This document shows positions 43,401 through 50,810 of a stretch of 64,000 bases of DNA, one piece after another. The position numbers and the translations under genes are program-made. The notes below the pieces were generated by a model. That model did no database searches. It saw nothing but the letters and a program-made list of their open reading frames with translations, and was not told the DNA's origin. Source of the DNA: Aphrocallistes beatrix (lineage: Eukaryota > Porifera > Hexactinellida > Sceptrulophora > Aphrocallistidae); the NCBI GenBank assembly GCA_963281255.1, contig OY725495.1:3472001-3536000 (forward strand), read 5' to 3'. The stretch's first letter is position 1. Each line of letters starts with the position of its first letter.

Positions 43401-45035
43401 TAAATTCGTATTTTATGACCATAATGCATTAAAATAGATGAGCTAGATATAAAGAAAAATTTGAAAGAAATTCATGGAACATTCTCCCAGGACAGGAACG
43501 GGAAACCAAAGCAAATTTAAATCACCGTTGGAAGACTTGCGGGTAGTAGGACTCTGGAGAGATGAGAGAGGTCTGTTGGAAGAGGGAGAGGTCCAGGAGA
43601 GACTTGTCCGGTGCTCCCTTAGGCGGGATCTCCAGTGAGGCAGGAGAGTCAGAATGTTCCGAAGCGAACAGATCGAGGAATGCTGTGTGCAGATTCTCTA
43701 TCCTCGTGTCCGCCGAATTGAGGAGATTGTTTTGAGTTTCGAATAATTTCAGTGCTCCCTTGAGACGATCAGCATATCTATGTATGCATGTGTAATCAAG
43801 TCTATATTATACTACGTAGTAAATTTAAAACAGAGGACTCTGTTTCGTTCGTTTGTCCGAATTGATGACTGTAAAAAGGGAAAAAAAAATTATACATTAT
43901 CCCAAGCCATGGAGATGTGGGGCCCAAACAATAAATAGAAAAACAAAACGGATATTATCGTAATTATCTTTGGTTTCACTCTCTCAACAGAAATCATTGT
44001 ACGATATGACAGGTCTCCGTATATGGAGGTTAATTGTAATAGGGAAGTAGACGACGGGACTGCTCTTAAGTGGCCGTTATGTGCAGGTGATCGCTATCTA
44101 GAGACCATGGTTTTATCTAGGATTTTCGAGTCCGGCACTTTTTTGGAGGTGATAAAAGTTATATGGCACCCAAACAGGGGATTATCTTGTAATTCCAGGG
44201 GTGATGGAAACTCAGCACCAAAATCGAATCACACTGCAAGCACCTTGGTTCCTCGTACGATACCATACTGGCACCTAAAAGTGCCGGCCGAGCACCTAGA
44301 TAAACCCTGTATAGAGTGGCCGTTATAGCAGTTGTATATATTGTCATAGTTATTGGCATAGAAATAGTCTTTGTCCTGGTAAGTCCAAGCACCAAGATCA
44401 GAGCTGATTCAGCTGAATAGGGAATACAGTCAGGGTCGCTTATTGTGAACCACCAGGGGACCAAAAAATATGTTCATAATAGAGATATTTCATATTAAGC
44501 ATACTTGATTCAATACAAATCCTATCTAAAAAATGAAATTGGGACCAAGAGGTTAGTTCATAATAAACGAATGTTCATATTAAGCGGGTTCAGAACCTGA
44601 CTGTAGTCATATTATTAGAGCGATTTTTAAACTGGATTTCAACCAGCAGGATAGAGTCGTTAGAAAGGAGATTAAGACACACACAAATTTGGATATGATT
44701 TCGAAAGTTAAGAAAACTAAATTCTAATATTTAGTTCAAACAACTTTGAAAGACCGCGAGGGCAAAATGAGGCATACACTGCAGCTGTTACTAGAGACAC
44801 GTCACACTCACTCGCTCTGATAAGTCCCAGCCTCAGATCCAGGTGTGAAGTTCTTGATGGTCTCCAGCTCGATGGCTTGCTCTGAGAAAGTAGCCCCGAA
44901 GCAGCTGTCCAGGATGTGCGCGATGTCCTGCGACCAGGCGGAGGAGGGGCGCTGCAGGTGCATGTGAGGCTCTGTCTCCAGCACCTGTGCGCTGCGCGGG
45001 GGGCGAGAACGCGTACGCACACCGGAACCTGACAT
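31416..45035 (-). CDS. DLEC1: DLEC1/CFAP81-like ciliary protein, five exons
   Basis: Exons 44812-45035, 43526-43777, 40885-43148, 40034-40355 and 31416-32964 all have GT-AG junctions and sum to 4611 bp, in frame for 1536 residues. The protein matches what I know of DLEC1 (CFAP81, about 1755 residues in human): an N-terminal helical part, then many MSP/ASH-type beta-sandwich repeats. Diagnostic blocks are Asn-Met-Trp-Gly-Glu-Tyr, Asn-Asn-Thr-Ser-Pro-Cys-Asp-Ile-Arg, and Arg-Pro-Pro-Pro-Ile-Leu-Ser-Leu with Leu-Asp-Cys-Gly. DLEC1 is linked to axonemal or sperm-flagellar structure. The exon 4/5 join (Gln-Gln-Ser-Ile-Trp) continues a conserved segment, which supports the 7.07-kb intron that contains two other genes. 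The start ATG at 45035 is the first in frame; an extra upstream exon is possible. Confidence 0.87.
33409..37122 (-). CDS. Slo2-type (KCNT-like) potassium channel, intronless and nested in DLEC1 intron
   Basis: A 1237-residue single-exon gene. S1 is at about 70-87, S2 217-243, S3 258-275, S4 282-300 with few basic residues, and S5 317-340. The pore has Thr-Val-Gly-Tyr-Gly-Asp (369-374), and S6 is 383-402. Two RCK domains follow: RCK1 from about 427 (His-Val-Val-Leu-Cys-Val-Ser), and RCK2 after a linker. Slo2 signatures include Cys-Ser-Gly-Asn-Glu-Ile-Tyr, Asp-Thr-Leu-Leu-Tyr-Gln-Ser, Gln-Thr-Pro-Gly-Ser-Gly-Tyr and Asn-Pro-Pro-Ala-Asp-Thr. The uncharged S4 and lack of an S0 helix argue against Slo1 and Slo3. 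Expected to be a plasma-membrane K+ channel gated by intracellular Na+ and/or Cl-. Odd features are no introns and a 130-residue S1-S2 loop with 10 Cys and two Asn-Gly-Thr/Ser sequons. Confidence 0.88.
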   Translation of the reverse strand: MNILVAPNNLQRLDEDAFEFRALQDEPPPEPQEHPQEQGDTPPSSVTNWCTVYKNKCIGFFQHLYKRQFYLRLIFSVLCCVLYIVQTVEPTHILTYPQYCCPVTQHSSHPCVLNTYPNGTIGWAMRMNGCVFANKLIALKHEHGNDWSNGSVRNLFDPVDSASCKRHYRDPMKYSSQVSDQCICTIECGETLYCGMNVEEDCMVGDFDYWKLLFYEKPIWLYTFQVISSLLTMFSTLVRVLFLWKRGVRFITLVDESFIFDSMNGILSLLTLAYAPCLKDIYIPLFLQCFTVRLILHNLLFGFDIIESSSKLINPVIQSITDALLLVASILFASICFVHYLERVACPVAGSHIATLFDGLWFIIVTITTVGYGDLSPVTPLGQLSVIVLILIILLFLPKTLGDILVLITASKQNYRFYHCDRRYRHVVLCVSKLNMIMINDYLEEFYAFENNFSLVTVILTAQPPTPLVKIRLEGPALEKKIFVIVGSALVIRDLERANVALSKACIILSDRLVEDAHMSDQETILRASSVQRFAPHVKLYIRIFKPENQMNLKFADQVLCEGQFKQMLMANNCLYPGFSSFLTLLLHTTTELVPDNVDWEDLYRYCSGNEIYDVRLEESIFFSQFAGRTFLFAAIFIQQTTYVQLFAVKPRNKRRIILNPGRHHILHDDDILYYIAPAPEKVLCARKKLTERDLGKFGGIFRASTRDNFSSMHERTAKLPKGFESLDEKATRDVRTKSRISTPSCPVNDPSQDLSVNSLSIQDEEKQHSANYDSTPLSAEKRKLLYKRASNRAIVHEKNYAESPTTSFQRHLSNILDDTEQTIELRGLDNLRLGDNDAFLKKLSQQESVSTYISVNPNPIYIGVKETVHHLNKVATNICCLEAGWKPPCHKKSHLERYRPERQMLFLAEFKRPLIICADEAGSQLYEFLLPLRAYHIPTENLIPIVLILPKIPDVTFLEAIAWIPSIKFIVGDNECVDNLLIAGALDAVGIIICLGDGMPELKEESHMMDAGRLSTAQKLSQIFVNTKLYVELAYRWSMRYLMLHAGYTYHTLTSKSVKDFRHTPYFMSGQAFVPSMMDTLLYQSTKKEYIVELIQLLLGLQQTPGSGYIGKYEVTEADIESYVTYGRLMLALANNYNDLSLAVYRTRIEEIDENLEDLVSQYSETRSFLGKRATALKINGFIPSISNIVQHCHILVNPPADTPLLPDDVFLVIKVCSLEQYRVLHDNGVIQTPLL
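37123..38771. other. Intronic spacer between nested Slo2 and TRAF-like genes
   Basis: Head-to-head region of 1.65 kb between two divergent nested genes, so it should carry both promoters. It contains a 34-bp perfect palindrome (37982-38015) and a short family of GGACCTCTAAT repeats (about 38050-38150). No gene is seen. Confidence 0.6.
37982..38015. repeat. 34-bp perfect palindrome
   Basis: CATGGCTTACTAAATAT is followed at once by its exact reverse complement, with no spacer. Around it, CCCGGCCC stands at 37975 and again near 38190, which suggests a larger foldback element of about 220 bp. Confidence 0.85.
38772..39899 (+). CDS. TRAF-like protein (degenerate RING, TRAF zinc finger, coiled coil, MATH), nested in DLEC1 intron
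   Basis: A 375-residue single-exon gene started at the ATG at 38772. An in-frame TTG lies five codons upstream, but the ATG is the better start. Order: N-terminal linker; Cys-rich part with Cys-Gly-Arg-Cys and Val-Cys-Arg-Asp-Cys near 52-80, RING-like but with a broken spacing; TRAF-type zinc finger (about 100-160: CxC-P...GCEW...H-LEEC...CPF-KYGCKKEL...H); coiled coil (about 170-205); C-terminal MATH/TRAF-C domain ending Ile-Pro-Phe-Glu-Thr-Leu-Leu-Asp. TRAF proteins are trimeric receptor adaptors and E3 ligases. With a degenerate RING, ligase activity is doubtful. AATAAA at 40011-40016 lies only 18 bp from the end of DLEC1 exon 4 on the other strand. Paralogues at 53773 and 60871. Confidence 0.8.
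   Translation: MAEFKGTTLDNAQELVYLVGNIGDGQEECSGCSQYRGYRKELLKEKLSLLEESFMTCGRCTGVLRQGCTIKEGLAQVCRDCVESDEVFQPIGAIRPAVLKIACVCPLSDRGCEWNGVLGTVLNHLEECDQFVVTCPFVKYGCKKELKRQGLEEHRTEAKEYHTEVVSVFMAEKVEKLEDEKKQQAGLIMEQNKKIEKLEKQIQQLISFKNFTKFEGVNWVIQDRHIVVNKYNEKQNKPQDAKAENAVEDGVKYGGDLNNSVSTDANYTGPRFVIGTYYYLSPKIIYTSKDEVTIQICSNNPGLYDEKINWPLEGKCIVKLVNQINDQDCIFENDKFQLNKDSSFNVTNIPFETLLDEKYKKGNSIMMDILFQLHP
40689..40858. mobile_element. hAT-type MITE in DLEC1 intron
   Basis: Termini CAGGGGTCGGCAACC and GGTTGCCGGCCTCTG are inverted with one or two mismatches. Flanks CTCTATGG (40681-40688) and TTCTATGG (40859-40866) are an 8-bp target duplication with one change. It is 170 bp, non-coding, and ends 26 bp from the DLEC1 exon 3 donor. 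Confidence 0.85.
43200..43355. mobile_element. pogo/mariner-like MITE in DLEC1 intron
   Basis: Inverted termini of the form (C/A)AGTAGAACCTC(A/G)TTAATACAAA face each other about 155 bp apart, next to TA dinucleotides. Edges are approximate by a few bases. Confidence 0.65.
44427..44604. mobile_element. pogo/mariner-like MITE in DLEC1 first intron
   Basis: Termini start CAGTCAGG and share a CGCTTA-AT-TGAAC core in inverted orientation. TA flanks both ends (44425-44426, 44605-44606). It is 178 bp and non-coding. Confidence 0.75.
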
Positions 45036-45734
45036 CTAGCTAGGAGGTGCACTCAGAAGTTAACTAGCACGTGTGCGTGGTTACTGGTTTGGATGCATGG
45101 AATTAGGCATTTTATTAGTGGGAATGTAATGTAGAAGAATGAACGTTTATTCATTCCTCTACATTACAAGTAGAGTTTATAGCAGTCAAGATTTCTTATA
45201 ACAGGACTGTATGTTCTACAAAAAATATCGCCCAGGGATGGCTGTTAGGCGAGTGCCATACCACTTCTTCGTGCAGCTCCTAGTTACGAAATGTACTTAT
45301 GGAATGCGTGTAACTTCCGCCCGTTCTGAAATAACTACAATTTGACAATAAATCATTAAAGTGCATTGATGCGGTTTGTCCGTAGCCAGCAATACATTCA
45401 AATAATATTCCCGATGTACCAATTTCCTACACCTGTCATCAAATATATATCTATGTAAGCTAGCGGTATGTGACCTTTACTACTATTGAAAGTGATAAGG
45501 ATGTATACTTATCACTGTAGTATCATTTAAAAACAAATAAAAATAATATTAAAATTTGATCATTCTTAATATCGCATACAATACAATAATCTCATACGTA
45601 TCGATACCTGGAAACGTTTGTATATGAATGTATTACAAACAAATAAACAGAAAAGTAACAAAATGGGAATGGCAAGATAAACACTCTTGGCAGAAGAATT
45701 AAATTATAATTATAACAGATACGAATTATTCAAA
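45036..45734. other. Spacer between DLEC1 start and ASB-like gene
   Basis: About 0.7 kb, AT-rich. An imperfect inverted pair near 45117-45172 (ATGTAATGTAGAAGAATGAA) is visible. No gene is seen. Confidence 0.55.
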
Positions 45735-46679
45735 TCACATATCCTCATCCAATTCATCAAAGATAGGCTCGAGTTTCGAGATGTTCATATCTAGAATGAA
45801 TTCAGCTACGTTTTGTGCAAACAGGTTTTTCGCGATTTGTGGCAGTTCCCATTTGAATGATCGTCTCAGCACAATTCTACACAGCCGACTAAGCCTGAGT
45901 GGCTGAGAGAACTCCTCCACGAGGTCTGCAATGCTAGAGTCTTGCAGGAAAGCGGAAAGGGAGGAGATACTAGCACCGAATTCTAACAGGATCCGGACCA
46001 AGTGGTATCGCTTCATCTTAGCAGCTTGTTCCAGTGGCACAGGCAGCTTACTGCCACCCACCTCCACATCTGCCCCGTAGTCCAGCAAGAACGGAATGAC
46101 GTAATCGAACCCCTCCCGTATGGCCAGCTGCAGGGCAGTGGCGTCGTAGAGATAGTCCCGAACCTCGAGACCAGCTCCGAACTTCAGCAGCAGCTTGGCG
46201 CTCTCCAAGCTCTTCGAGTTGATGGCCACCATGAGTGGGGTGCAGCCCCAGCTGTCCTGCGCATCGATGTGTGAGCCCTGGCTCAGCAGCTCCTGCAGGA
46301 TGCGCGGGTTGCATTTGGTGGCTGCGATGTGGTGTGGCATGCGACGAAACCGCATTTTGCGGTTTTTCTCACCGCAGTTTGGGTCCGCACCCAGAGAGAG
46401 CAGGTAGCGGACCGCTTCGAGGTGGTTCCAGTAGACGGCCACGTTCAGAGGTGTGTTCTCGTCCTTGTCTGGATGGTTGAGGAATCGGCCCCGCGAGTTC
46501 TGGTTGATCAGCTCGACGCAGCGTACATCCCCCCTCTCTGCGGCCACGTGCATCAGGGAGCGGCCGGTCGCTGGGTCGATTCGGGAGACTTCCGCGCCTT
46601 TAGTGATGTGCCAGTGCAAGTCGCTTGACCTCCCGTCTAGGGTTGCCAAGTAGGCACACTTGGAATGGTTCATGCCCAT
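45735..46679 (-). CDS. ASB-like protein (ankyrin repeats plus SOCS box), full-length copy
   Basis: A 314-residue single-exon frame from the ATG at 46679. About six ankyrin repeats span residues 10-250, with clear Gly-x-Thr-Pro-Leu and Leu-Leu-x-x-Gly-Ala-Asp motifs. A C-terminal SOCS box contains a BC-box-like Leu-Ser-Arg-Leu-Cys-Arg-Ile-Val-Leu-Arg-Arg segment (about 263-275), then Leu-Pro. The ASB family uses this box to bind Elongin B/C and Cullin 5, with the ankyrin domain picking the substrate for ubiquitination; that is family knowledge. The Pro-rich Cul5 part is not obvious. A hAT MITE lies 37 bp upstream. Truncated copies at 55906 and 63067 lack the SOCS box. Confidence 0.8.
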   Translation of the reverse strand: MGMNHSKCAYLATLDGRSSDLHWHITKGAEVSRIDPATGRSLMHVAAERGDVRCVELINQNSRGRFLNHPDKDENTPLNVAVYWNHLEAVRYLLSLGADPNCGEKNRKMRFRRMPHHIAATKCNPRILQELLSQGSHIDAQDSWGCTPLMVAINSKSLESAKLLLKFGAGLEVRDYLYDATALQLAIREGFDYVIPFLLDYGADVEVGGSKLPVPLEQAAKMKRYHLVRILLEFGASISSLSAFLQDSSIADLVEEFSQPLRLSRLCRIVLRRSFKWELPQIAKNLFAQNVAEFILDMNISKLEPIFDELDEDM

Positions 46680-46716
46680 CAAGTGTACTGCCCGGGGAAA
46701 TATAAAAGCTTTAAGG

Positions 46717-46878
46717 CAGCGGTTTCCAACCTTTTTTGACTGTGGACCCTTATATCAATTTTCCTATATTCTGTGGACCCCTCCTATTAACCGTAATACA
46801 AAATTTAGAATCCTGTGGACCCCTGATATCCTCTGTGGACCACTAAGGGGTCCATGGACCCCAGGTTGGGAACCACTG
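46717..46878. mobile_element. hAT-type MITE just upstream of ASB-like exon
   Basis: Termini CAGCGGTTTCCAACC and GGTTGGGAACCACTG are inverted. CTTTAAGG flanks both sides (46709-46716, 46879-46886), a perfect 8-bp duplication. It is 162 bp. Decayed versions sit at the same place in the other two ASB copies (about 56545-56680 and 63827-63900), so it was inserted before the segment duplicated. Confidence 0.88.
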
Positions 46879-47172
46879 CTTTAAGGAATGCTAACTCTTT
46901 AGTATTACTTTCAAAGGTTCGAAAACATTTTGATTCTACAAAAAGTACTTGTGAGTTGGAAATTTAGTGGTTGTCTACCATCTCATTATCAACTAAACAC
47001 ACCTTTACGAAGTCCAGTCATTTTTGCTGATTTTGAAAAGTATATTATAAATTGAATATATTCATTAATAATTTTCACAGCAAAAAAGCATGCATCTTAG
47101 ATGAAAAGCACAAAACAAAAGTAGATACATCTTATAAAAGTTCAGACTTATAGAATTTAAAAAAAAGTTCTT

Positions 47173-47937
47173 TCAAAACAATGATTTTACAGCAAAAAAT
47201 AACCAAACAATCACTAATACTGTTGTTACTGCTATTATTATTGCTACTCTAGCATATTGCTCAGGTTTTAATACATTCCTGTTTTGAACTGGTGACACAT
47301 GCGGTCGGCAATGATCAGGCAATGCAGATCTGTTTTGGTTCCGTCTAGCGCGTGTTTGGTGAAGAACTTCTCGGCATACTTGCACTAAATCATCTCTTCT
47401 CTTCTTACTCCATTCATTTAGAGCAGTTTCTAGTCCCAACTTAAATTCTCCTCGTTCTCTATCACTAAGTCCATCCCAAAGCCTAGCGTAGAGGTCATGG
47501 ATGAAATTTGGCTCTAGAATAATTTCGTAGTGCAATAGTTGGTACTGCTTCTGATAACACTGATCATATATAGTGACTGGAGTACTTCTATTGTGACTAG
47601 TACGATTGTTTACATCAATGTTATCATCCAAATCAGCACCAGTGTTGCAATTATGACCTCTTGCACCGATGTCAGCTGATTGCTCTAAATGGTACACTTT
47701 TATCGGCCATGAATCTATTGTGCATTCCTTACACCGTTGAGTATAACCTTGGTAAGTGTTGCTAGATTTCCAGCAGGCATTACAGCCCAGGCACTTAAAG
47801 TGTCCATAAAACCTCTTAGTTTGGGATCCAGGTGGAGGGTTCTTCTTCTCGAGGTAACCAGATACTATTTCAATTCCGCAATCGAATGGTAATTTGTAAA
47901 ATATTGGGATAAGGTCGCGATTCGTATTACTTGCCAT
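47173..47937 (-). CDS. 3CxxC zinc-finger, tail-anchored protein (RTP/ZAR1-like), copy with third CxxC deleted
   Basis: A 254-residue single-exon gene. Near 45-75 there is a Phe-Lys-Cys-x2-Cys ... Trp ... Tyr-x-Gly-Tyr-Thr-Gln-x-Cys-x2-Cys pattern, typical of 3CxxC domains found in receptor-transporting proteins and ZAR1. A conserved helical region (about 130-200) follows, then a C-terminal hydrophobic helix (about 228-250) that would anchor the protein with its body in the cytosol, as in RTPs. Compared with the paralogue at 48608 it lacks 14 residues containing Leu-Cys-Glu-Arg-Cys, an in-frame 42-bp deletion. It may therefore not fold the zinc site normally. RTPs help deliver receptors to the surface; whether this one does is unknown. 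Confidence 0.7.
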   Translation of the reverse strand: MASNTNRDLIPIFYKLPFDCGIEIVSGYLEKKNPPPGSQTKRFYGHFKCLGCNACWKSSNTYQGYTQRCKECTIDSWPIKVYHLEQSADIGARGHNCNTGADLDDNIDVNNRTSHNRSTPVTIYDQCYQKQYQLLHYEIILEPNFIHDLYARLWDGLSDRERGEFKLGLETALNEWSKKRRDDLVQVCREVLHQTRARRNQNRSALPDHCRPHVSPVQNRNVLKPEQYARVAIIIAVTTVLVIVWLFFAVKSLF

Positions 47938-48607
47938 ACTGGAGTAGGCACATATGTGCAGATATCAATAAAGCCTAATTCAATATGAATAAATTCTACA
48001 GTAGAAAAGGATTAAATGTGGAAAAGTGTCGACGAACAGTTTGATAGATCAACTGCAGAGAACACTAACCAAAGTTGGAAAACAAGAGAGGAAATATTCA
48101 CATTATAACTTCTGAATGCGATCAGATTTTAATTACCTATCATACCTACAGCTGTATTATTGGTCTGTCGGTTGACATTTTTCAAAATTGAATCGCATTT
48201 TATTGATTAAATTCCTCAAATGGTTGAATACGGCAAATATATCGGGTTGTTAAATAACAGGCCGTCAGACACCACTTTTGGTGGTGCATCTGATGGGTAG
48301 GCATATCATTTTTAAGTGTTGCGAATCAATACACCACGCATGGAGTGTTTATCATTATTTCACTTTCAGGCATTGTGGAAGCTGGAAATTTAGTGGTTGT
48401 TTACCATCTCATTGTCAACTAAACACACCCTTACAAAGCACAACCATTCTAGCTAATTTTGTAACGTAGCACCAGCAGCGATTGGCATATTATAAATGAA
48501 AATATTAATTATTATACACAACAAAGAAATTATGCATTTTAGATGAAAAGTACAAAACAAAATTAGTAATATCTTATACAGGTTTAGACTTAGAGAATCG
48601 AAAAAAA
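47938..48607. other. Spacer between 3CxxC paralogues
   Basis: Upstream DNA resembles that before the second copy. The stretch near 48380-48480 repeats 46960-47040. No gene is seen. Confidence 0.55.
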
Positions 48608-49498
48608 TTAGTTATTTCCAAATGCTTTTTCAAACAACCAAACAGCAGCCTGTGCTACTAGTCCTACTACTCCTACTTCTGCTGTTGCTCTAGTGAATTG
48701 TCCATATCTTAGAGTTAGGTCTTGATCTGGCAACGTGTATGATGGATTTTGATCTGGCAACACAGGCGATCTGTTTTGATCTGAGAACAGATGTGATGAG
48801 TTTTGAACTGGTGACACATGTGGTCGGTAATGATCAGGCAATACAGGTCGGTTTTGGTTCCGTCTAGCGCGTATTTGGTGAAGAATTTCTCGGCATACTT
48901 GCACTAAATCATCTCTTCTCTTCTTAATCCATTCATTTAGAGCAGTTTCTAGTCCCAACTGAAATTCTCCTCGTTCTCTATCACTGAGTCCATCCCAAAG
49001 CCTAACGTAGAGATCTCGAATGAAATTAGGCTCTAGAATAATTTCGTAGCGCAATAGTTGGTACTGCTTCTGATAACACTGATCATATATAGTGACTGGA
49101 GTACTTCTATTGTGACTAGAACGATTGTTTACATCAATATTATTATCCAAATCAGCACCAGTGTTGCAATTGTGACCGAGTTCCAGACACCTTTCGCACA
49201 AACTAGATATGTGTGGTCCTCTTGCACCGATGTCAGCTGATTGCTCTAAATGGTACACTTTTATCGGCCATGAATCCCTTCTACATTTCTTACATCCTTG
49301 AGTGTAACCTTGGTAGGTGTTGCTAGATTTCCACCAGGCATTACAGCCCATACACTTAAAGTGTCCATAAAACTTTTTAGTTTGGGATCCGTATGGAAGT
49401 TTCTTCTTCTCGAGATAACCTGACACTATTTCAGCTCTGCAATCGAATGGTAATTTGTAAAATATTGGGATAAGATCGCGATTCGTATTACTTGCCAT
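48608..49498 (-). CDS. 3CxxC zinc-finger, C-terminally hydrophobic protein (RTP/ZAR1-like), complete copy
   Basis: A 296-residue single-exon gene. The 3CxxC signature is complete: Lys-Cys-x2-Cys, Gly-Cys-x2-Cys and Leu-Cys-Glu-Arg-Cys, then Leu-Gly-His-Asn-Cys (about 45-115). The C-terminal part differs from the other copy. It has an inserted Asp-Gln-Asn-rich repeat (about 230-265), and the last 25 residues are a weaker hydrophobic helix. The helical middle part is strongly conserved. Upstream DNA is shared with the other copy, so regulation may be similar. Confidence 0.72.
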   Translation of the reverse strand: MASNTNRDLIPIFYKLPFDCRAEIVSGYLEKKKLPYGSQTKKFYGHFKCMGCNAWWKSSNTYQGYTQGCKKCRRDSWPIKVYHLEQSADIGARGPHISSLCERCLELGHNCNTGADLDNNIDVNNRSSHNRSTPVTIYDQCYQKQYQLLRYEIILEPNFIRDLYVRLWDGLSDRERGEFQLGLETALNEWIKKRRDDLVQVCREILHQIRARRNQNRPVLPDHYRPHVSPVQNSSHLFSDQNRSPVLPDQNPSYTLPDQDLTLRYGQFTRATAEVGVVGLVAQAAVWLFEKAFGNN

Positions 49499-50548
49499 AC
49501 TGGAGTAGGCACATATGTGCAGATAGCAATAAAGCCTAATTCAATATGCTCTGAGAATAAATTCTACAGTAGAAAAGGGAGTGAATATGTAACACAAGGT
49601 GAGATTATAATATGAGAGGGTATTTTATAAAATAAATGTGCCTGTATGTTCAATAAGTTCGAGTAGAAAGACATTTCCTGAATTAGCATCAAGTTTAAAA
49701 AGTATATATGATCAAGTATTTTATCAGATCAACTATCCCTATTGATTTTTTTTTTCTGGATTTTGAAATAAAAGTCTTTGTTTCATGACATAACGACACA
49801 TTTCAAGTCATTTCTTATGGAAAATTTAAATTTCATGGTACTTCACGAATATCATATATCAAGCTGATTTCTTTGAGATAGGCAGATACCAAACAATTAA
49901 AGACCCATATTTCCGTCGGCAAGGTTTGTTTGCATTCACCCATTGAAAAATTGAAAAATATTAAAAAAATGTTCATTTCTAACCATTGTGGTTGAATCGC
50001 CATAGAGGCTAATATTAAAATGTCAGATATCATGCATCGTGCTACGAATCAATTGATGCGTCATATTACAATGAAAATCCACCAAAAACTTCAATAGGGG
50101 TAATTTATCTTATATACACTAGATATTGGATATAGTGATAATTTTGTTTGGTTTGAGGCGTTCCTGTCGATGACACATTCGGTACTAATTTTATTGAATA
50201 CGTATCATGATAATTTAACAAATATTCCCTGCCCCCGGCACTATCACTACATCCAAAATCTACCGTATTTATATTGAAACAGATACTAGTACGTATGTGT
50301 AGTAGATCTTGGATATAGCGATGTGCCGAAGGCAGGGAATTTTTGTCGAGTTATCATGATATCCAATAAAATTAATATGGAATTTCATCGACTGGGGCAC
50401 CTCAAACCGAACAAAATTATCACTATATTCAATATCTACTGTAATTTTAAGTATTTATATTCTAAACAGATATATCCTAAACAGAGAGTAAATACTAAGT
50501 TGTACTAATAGTTGCAAATAACTATGTGACCTACTCCAATGAGATAAA
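49499..50548. other. Intergenic region with repeated block
   Basis: About 49740-49820 resembles 57835-57950. Another direct/inverted pair with GGCAGGGAATT-like text lies near 50230 and 50330. No gene is seen. Confidence 0.5.
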
Positions 50549-50810
50549 CTAGAATACTTTGATACAGTAGAATGGCATGCAACAAGAAATAAATATATGT
50601 TCTTTAAATAGAACAACTCCAAAACACTCTCTAATTGTCCAGATTGTGTTTACAAACAAAAATTTTATCAGAAGATATAATAACATCACGTGGAGATGTT
50701 AACATTCCAACTCCTAACTCACTCACATAATTGAGTGAGGTAGAATCATACACACACACTCGGTTGTTAGCACTGTCTGCTACATAGAGCAATTCATCTT
50801 CACTTATTGC

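Noticed and set aside
46002-46653. Overlapping plus-strand frames across the ankyrin exons (also 56056-56436 and 63345-63763)
   Set aside because: Antisense shadows of ankyrin coding sequence, repeated in each copy.
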